Position numbers and translations under genes: made by a program
Origin: Candidatus Altarchaeales archaeon
Lineage (GTDB): Archaea; Altiarchaeota; Altiarchaeia; IMC4; QMZM01
Length of the DNA stretch: 19,939 nt
NCBI GenBank assembly: GCA_003663175.1
Contig: QMZM01000009.1
Span: 1 to 19,939, forward strand
Reading direction: 5' to 3'
Shown here: positions 17,596 through 19,939 of the stretch, piece after piece
Position numbering within the stretch: position 1 is the stretch's first letter
Layout of the letters: each line of letters begins with the position of its first letter
The notes under the pieces: model-generated
Databases searched by the model: none
What the model was told of the DNA's origin: nothing
Seen by the model: the letters and a program-made list of their open reading frames with translations, nothing else

Positions 17596-18459
17596 ATGAT
17601 TCTCATTGGTGGTTCTTCTTCGAGAGAACTCGCAGTTAGGGTTGCTGAGAAAACAAACATTGAATTGGCAGAAATTGATTTTAGGAAATTCCCGGATAAT
17701 GAGATATATATTAGATTATTTTCGGATGTTAGTGACAAGAAGTGCATAGTTATCCATACAACGAGAACGAATGACGACATAATTGAATTATTCTTATTGC
17801 TCGACCTTCTCAGAGACCTCGGAGCGGGGGAAGTTCATACAATTGTCCCCTACCTCGCATACTCGAGACAGGACAAACGATTTAATGAAGGGGAAGCGCT
17901 CTCCGCAAAGACAATTCTAAAATTAATAAATAAATTTTCAGATTCCATAACAACAGTAAATTGCCACTTCCTAGATTCAGAAGGCGAGTTTATGTTTCAT
18001 GGAATTAAGATCAAAAATCTTGACGCGTTTCCATTGGTGGCAGAATACTTCCGTAAAAAATTTAAAAAACCCGTGGTTGTATCCCCGGATAAGGGGGCAT
18101 TGAGATATGCAAAGGGTGCAGCAAATATAATTCGCTGTGATTTCGATTATTTAGAAAAGAAAAGAATCTCTGATGACAAAGTGGTTATGAGTGTGAGGAA
18201 TCTCGATGTATATGACAAGGATGTTATTATTCTCGATGATATCATCTCTACAGGAACGACAATAATCGAAGCGGTAAAGATTCTGAGAAAATATGGGGCA
18301 AGGTCAATTTCTGCGGGTTGTGTTCATGGTGTTTTTTCCCACGGCATTGAGAAATTGAATAAGGCTCTTGATAATTTGGTATGCACGGACACGATCCAGA
18401 CTCAAGTTAGCAAGGTGTCAATTTCTTCATTGATAGCAGAGAATTTGAAACAAAAATGA
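17596..18459 (+). CDS. prs: ribose-phosphate pyrophosphokinase (PRPP synthetase)
   Basis: A 287-residue enzyme making PRPP from ribose 5-phosphate and ATP, for nucleotide, histidine and tryptophan synthesis. Seen are IGGSSSRELA (4-13), FPDNEIYIR (32-40), the ATP-site YSRQDKRF (89-96), NCHFLD with a metal-binding histidine at 124, PDKGALRYA (164-172), and the PRPP-binding loop ILDDIISTGTTI (212-223). Length fits the archaeal class. The ATG at 17596 is chosen over an upstream in-frame TTG because MILIGGSSS is the usual beginning. Its TGA overlaps the next gene's ATG as ATGA, implying co-translation with the DUF192 gene. Confidence 0.95.
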   Translation: MILIGGSSSRELAVRVAEKTNIELAEIDFRKFPDNEIYIRLFSDVSDKKCIVIHTTRTNDDIIELFLLLDLLRDLGAGEVHTIVPYLAYSRQDKRFNEGEALSAKTILKLINKFSDSITTVNCHFLDSEGEFMFHGIKIKNLDAFPLVAEYFRKKFKKPVVVSPDKGALRYAKGAANIIRCDFDYLEKKRISDDKVVMSVRNLDVYDKDVIILDDIISTGTTIIEAVKILRKYGARSISAGCVHGVFSHGIEKLNKALDNLVCTDTIQTQVSKVSISSLIAENLKQK

Positions 18460-18908
18460 ACAAGAATCTATTACTCATCGTTGCAATATTCATCATATCA
18501 TCATCTGCAATTCTATTTCTTCTCCTGTCATCTGAACCACAAACCAGTGAGGAGGAGGTGTGCTTTGAAAATCAAAAATGTATTGTCGCAGAAGTTGTGT
18601 CAACACCAGAGGAGATGGCTCGTGGTTTAATGTATAGAAAAAGGTTAGAAGAAAACCGTGGGATGTTATTTATCTTTAAAGAAGAGGGAAGATATGGATT
18701 CTGGATGAAGAACATGAATTTTCCATTAGACATAATCTGGATCTCAAGAAATAAGACGGTGGCTCATATAGAGGTGAATTTACCCCCATGTAAATCAGAT
18801 TCGTGTCCCATTTATGTTCCAGACAAAAAAGCCCTTTATGTCCTTGAGGTTAATGCAAATTTTTCCATTAGAAATAATATCTCTGTTGGATCAACCGTGC
18901 TTTTCTGA
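18456..18908 (+). CDS. exported or membrane-anchored DUF192 protein
   Basis: A 150-residue protein with an N-terminal hydrophobic helix (about 4-25, LLLIVAIFIISSSAILFLLL) acting as signal anchor, then a DUF192 domain. The family features are the VSTPEEMARGLMYRKRLEEN segment, GMLFIF, FWMKNMNFPLDIIWI and the closing ALYVLEVNANFSI. DUF192 proteins form small compact domains of unknown function. Unusually for this compact domain, it has two cysteine pairs (CFENQKC near the start, and CKSDSC in the later loop) that could form disulfides outside the cell. Its start overlaps the prs stop, but no functional link is apparent. Confidence 0.88.
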   Translation: MNKNLLLIVAIFIISSSAILFLLLSSEPQTSEEEVCFENQKCIVAEVVSTPEEMARGLMYRKRLEENRGMLFIFKEEGRYGFWMKNMNFPLDIIWISRNKTVAHIEVNLPPCKSDSCPIYVPDKKALYVLEVNANFSIRNNISVGSTVLF

Positions 18909-19034
18909 TTTTTTGAGTGGAGTGTTGTTATTGTCCGCGGAATGTGGCATGTGATAAGGTATTTCAGGGGTATTTAAGTGATTTATTAATTACTGCTCAC
19001 CATTTGTCAAATCTATACCTCCCACCGACATAAT

Positions 19035-19939
19035 TCATGATAGAATCCCGCAACAAACCTTCCTTCTCTGCGCTAAGTGATAGTCACAAATTACCTGTCT
19101 ATAGCCAGATAATTCCTTGTCCAGTTCTTCATCTCCAGTATCTACAAACAAATATGGTAGTTGTGATAGTTTTTCATTTGTAGCAATTATGATTATGTTT
19201 TCTACGCCAACACTTCTTATCACCCTTGGACCTATCTGCTGATTTCCTCGACCAAAGATAAAACCCTGAGCACCAATTGGGCTGACAATTATATATGCCC
19301 TCTCTTCTTTATCCAGAATTTTAAGAATTTGTTTTTCATTTACATCCTTCGCTAATAATTTCCCATCCTTAACGATATCAACTCCCAAGAGGGTCTTCTC
19401 TATCCCCAATAAATCAGAAATTTTTTTAACAGTTGTGCCAGCTCCGAGGATATATAATGCCCCGTCTCTCATGAACTCGATACAAAATTTGGCAATATTC
19501 TCCTTGTTCCTTTCCTCCGATTCATATGAGACAGACTTGCACATTTGGATGAGAATTGGTTTATATGGAATTCTTGCATACCCAAATAATCTTACATCTA
19601 AGATATTCTCTCTGAACTTTTCCTCATCTATATCCATAATCTCCGCATCCCCTATCTTAGTTCTATCGGCAAGAAATTCTTTCAGAATCTCGCCCGCAGA
19701 TTTTGGATTTATTGCAAATACTGAGGAGTACATTTTCACACCAGCGGGAATGCCAAGAATCGGGATTTTTTTATCTACAACAGAGAAGATATCTCTTGCG
19801 GTTCCATCACCACCACAAAAAAGGATCAATTCAACATTATTTTTCAAAAATTCTCTGCATGCATTTTTTGTGTCATCTGCCGTTGTCTTCTCTCCAGTTC
19901 GATACACAATTCTATAATTAAAATTCATTTCCTTTAGAA
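19035..19939 (-). CDS. ATP-NAD kinase-like protein (COG3199), N-terminus beyond the window
   Basis: An archaeal protein of the NAD kinase/diacylglycerol kinase fold. The nucleotide motif FCGGDGTARDIF is present, followed by PILGIPAGVKMYSSVFAINP, which matches the COG3199 group closely, and later GRGNQQIGPRVIRSVG near the C-terminus. The family usually runs to about 370 residues and starts with a VNP-type segment not seen here. The frame stays open to the window edge (L-K-E before the first methionine at 19928), so the true start lies outside and the internal ATG should not be taken as the N-terminus. The substrate of the family is not settled by sequence; NAD and acetoin-related roles have both been proposed. 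Confidence 0.85.
   Translation of the reverse strand, partial: LKEMNFNYRIVYRTGEKTTADDTKNACREFLKNNVELILFCGGDGTARDIFSVVDKKIPILGIPAGVKMYSSVFAINPKSAGEILKEFLADRTKIGDAEIMDIDEEKFRENILDVRLFGYARIPYKPILIQMCKSVSYESEERNKENIAKFCIEFMRDGALYILGAGTTVKKISDLLGIEKTLLGVDIVKDGKLLAKDVNEKQILKILDKEERAYIIVSPIGAQGFIFGRGNQQIGPRVIRSVGVENIIIIATNEKLSQLPYLFVDTGDEELDKELSGYRQVICDYHLAQRRKVCCGILS

Noticed and set aside
18909..19034. A small RNA or gene in the convergent spacer before the ATP-NAD kinase-like gene
   Set aside because: No ORF, strong hairpin or box motif stands out in these 126 bases.

Overview
The window comes from an archaeal chromosome, most likely a euryarchaeote in the broad sense. The evidence is a group II chaperonin (thermosome), a chromosomal protein MC1, an A24 preflagellin/prepilin peptidase, a DUF373 protein, a PRK04140-type HTH regulator, an archaeal COG3199 ATP-NAD kinase-like protein, an archaeal RNase P RNA and 23S rRNA, TATA-box promoters and several apparently leaderless genes. 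Protein genes are AT-rich and spacers very AT-rich, while the 23S gene is visibly richer in GC but not extremely so, which suggests a mesophile or moderate thermophile. The 23S gene stands alone, with no 16S, 5S or tRNA in the window. Unlinked rRNA genes together with MC1 narrow the candidates, but I cannot name the lineage from this sequence.

Layout. 1-428: a frame-broken coding remnant on the minus strand. 429-2332 (minus): two overlapping core methionine synthase (MetE-like) genes, one with all zinc ligands and one with none. 2520-3212: thyX. 3213-3424: AT-rich promoter and hairpin-rich rRNA leader. 3425-6690: an RNA locus made of a 22-bp processing stem with a canonical bulge-helix-bulge motif enclosing the 23S rRNA, followed with no spacer by the RNase P RNA. 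6724-8124: aspartokinase. 8175-11511: HTH regulator, Hsp20 and thermosome; the two chaperone genes share an identical 22-nt promoter element. 11596-11742: a small cysteine-rich protein of 48 residues. 11739-14137 (minus): a likely operon of a COG4030/EhaR-like HAD phosphatase, a Mth938-domain protein and a PfkB-family kinase. 14221-15789: A24 prepilin peptidase and a PhoU/TrkA-C protein. 15833-17095 (minus): a DUF373 membrane protein with a PRC-barrel-like tail. 17254-18908: MC1, PRPP synthetase and an exported DUF192 protein. 19035-19939 (minus): an ATP-NAD kinase-like protein whose N-terminus lies beyond the window edge.

How the parts fit. Most genes are core housekeeping: methionine, thymidylate, aspartate-family amino acid and PRPP synthesis, protein folding, chromatin and translation. 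The most notable piece is the RNA locus. If 23S and rnpB are transcribed together, splicing-endonuclease cleavage at the 23S bulge-helix-bulge motif would both release pre-23S and define the 5' side of the RNase P RNA. The 23S gene also has C in place of A at E. coli position 2503, a nearly universal residue of the peptidyl-transferase/exit-tunnel region. The Hsp20 and thermosome genes look like a small heat-shock regulon with a regulator gene next door.
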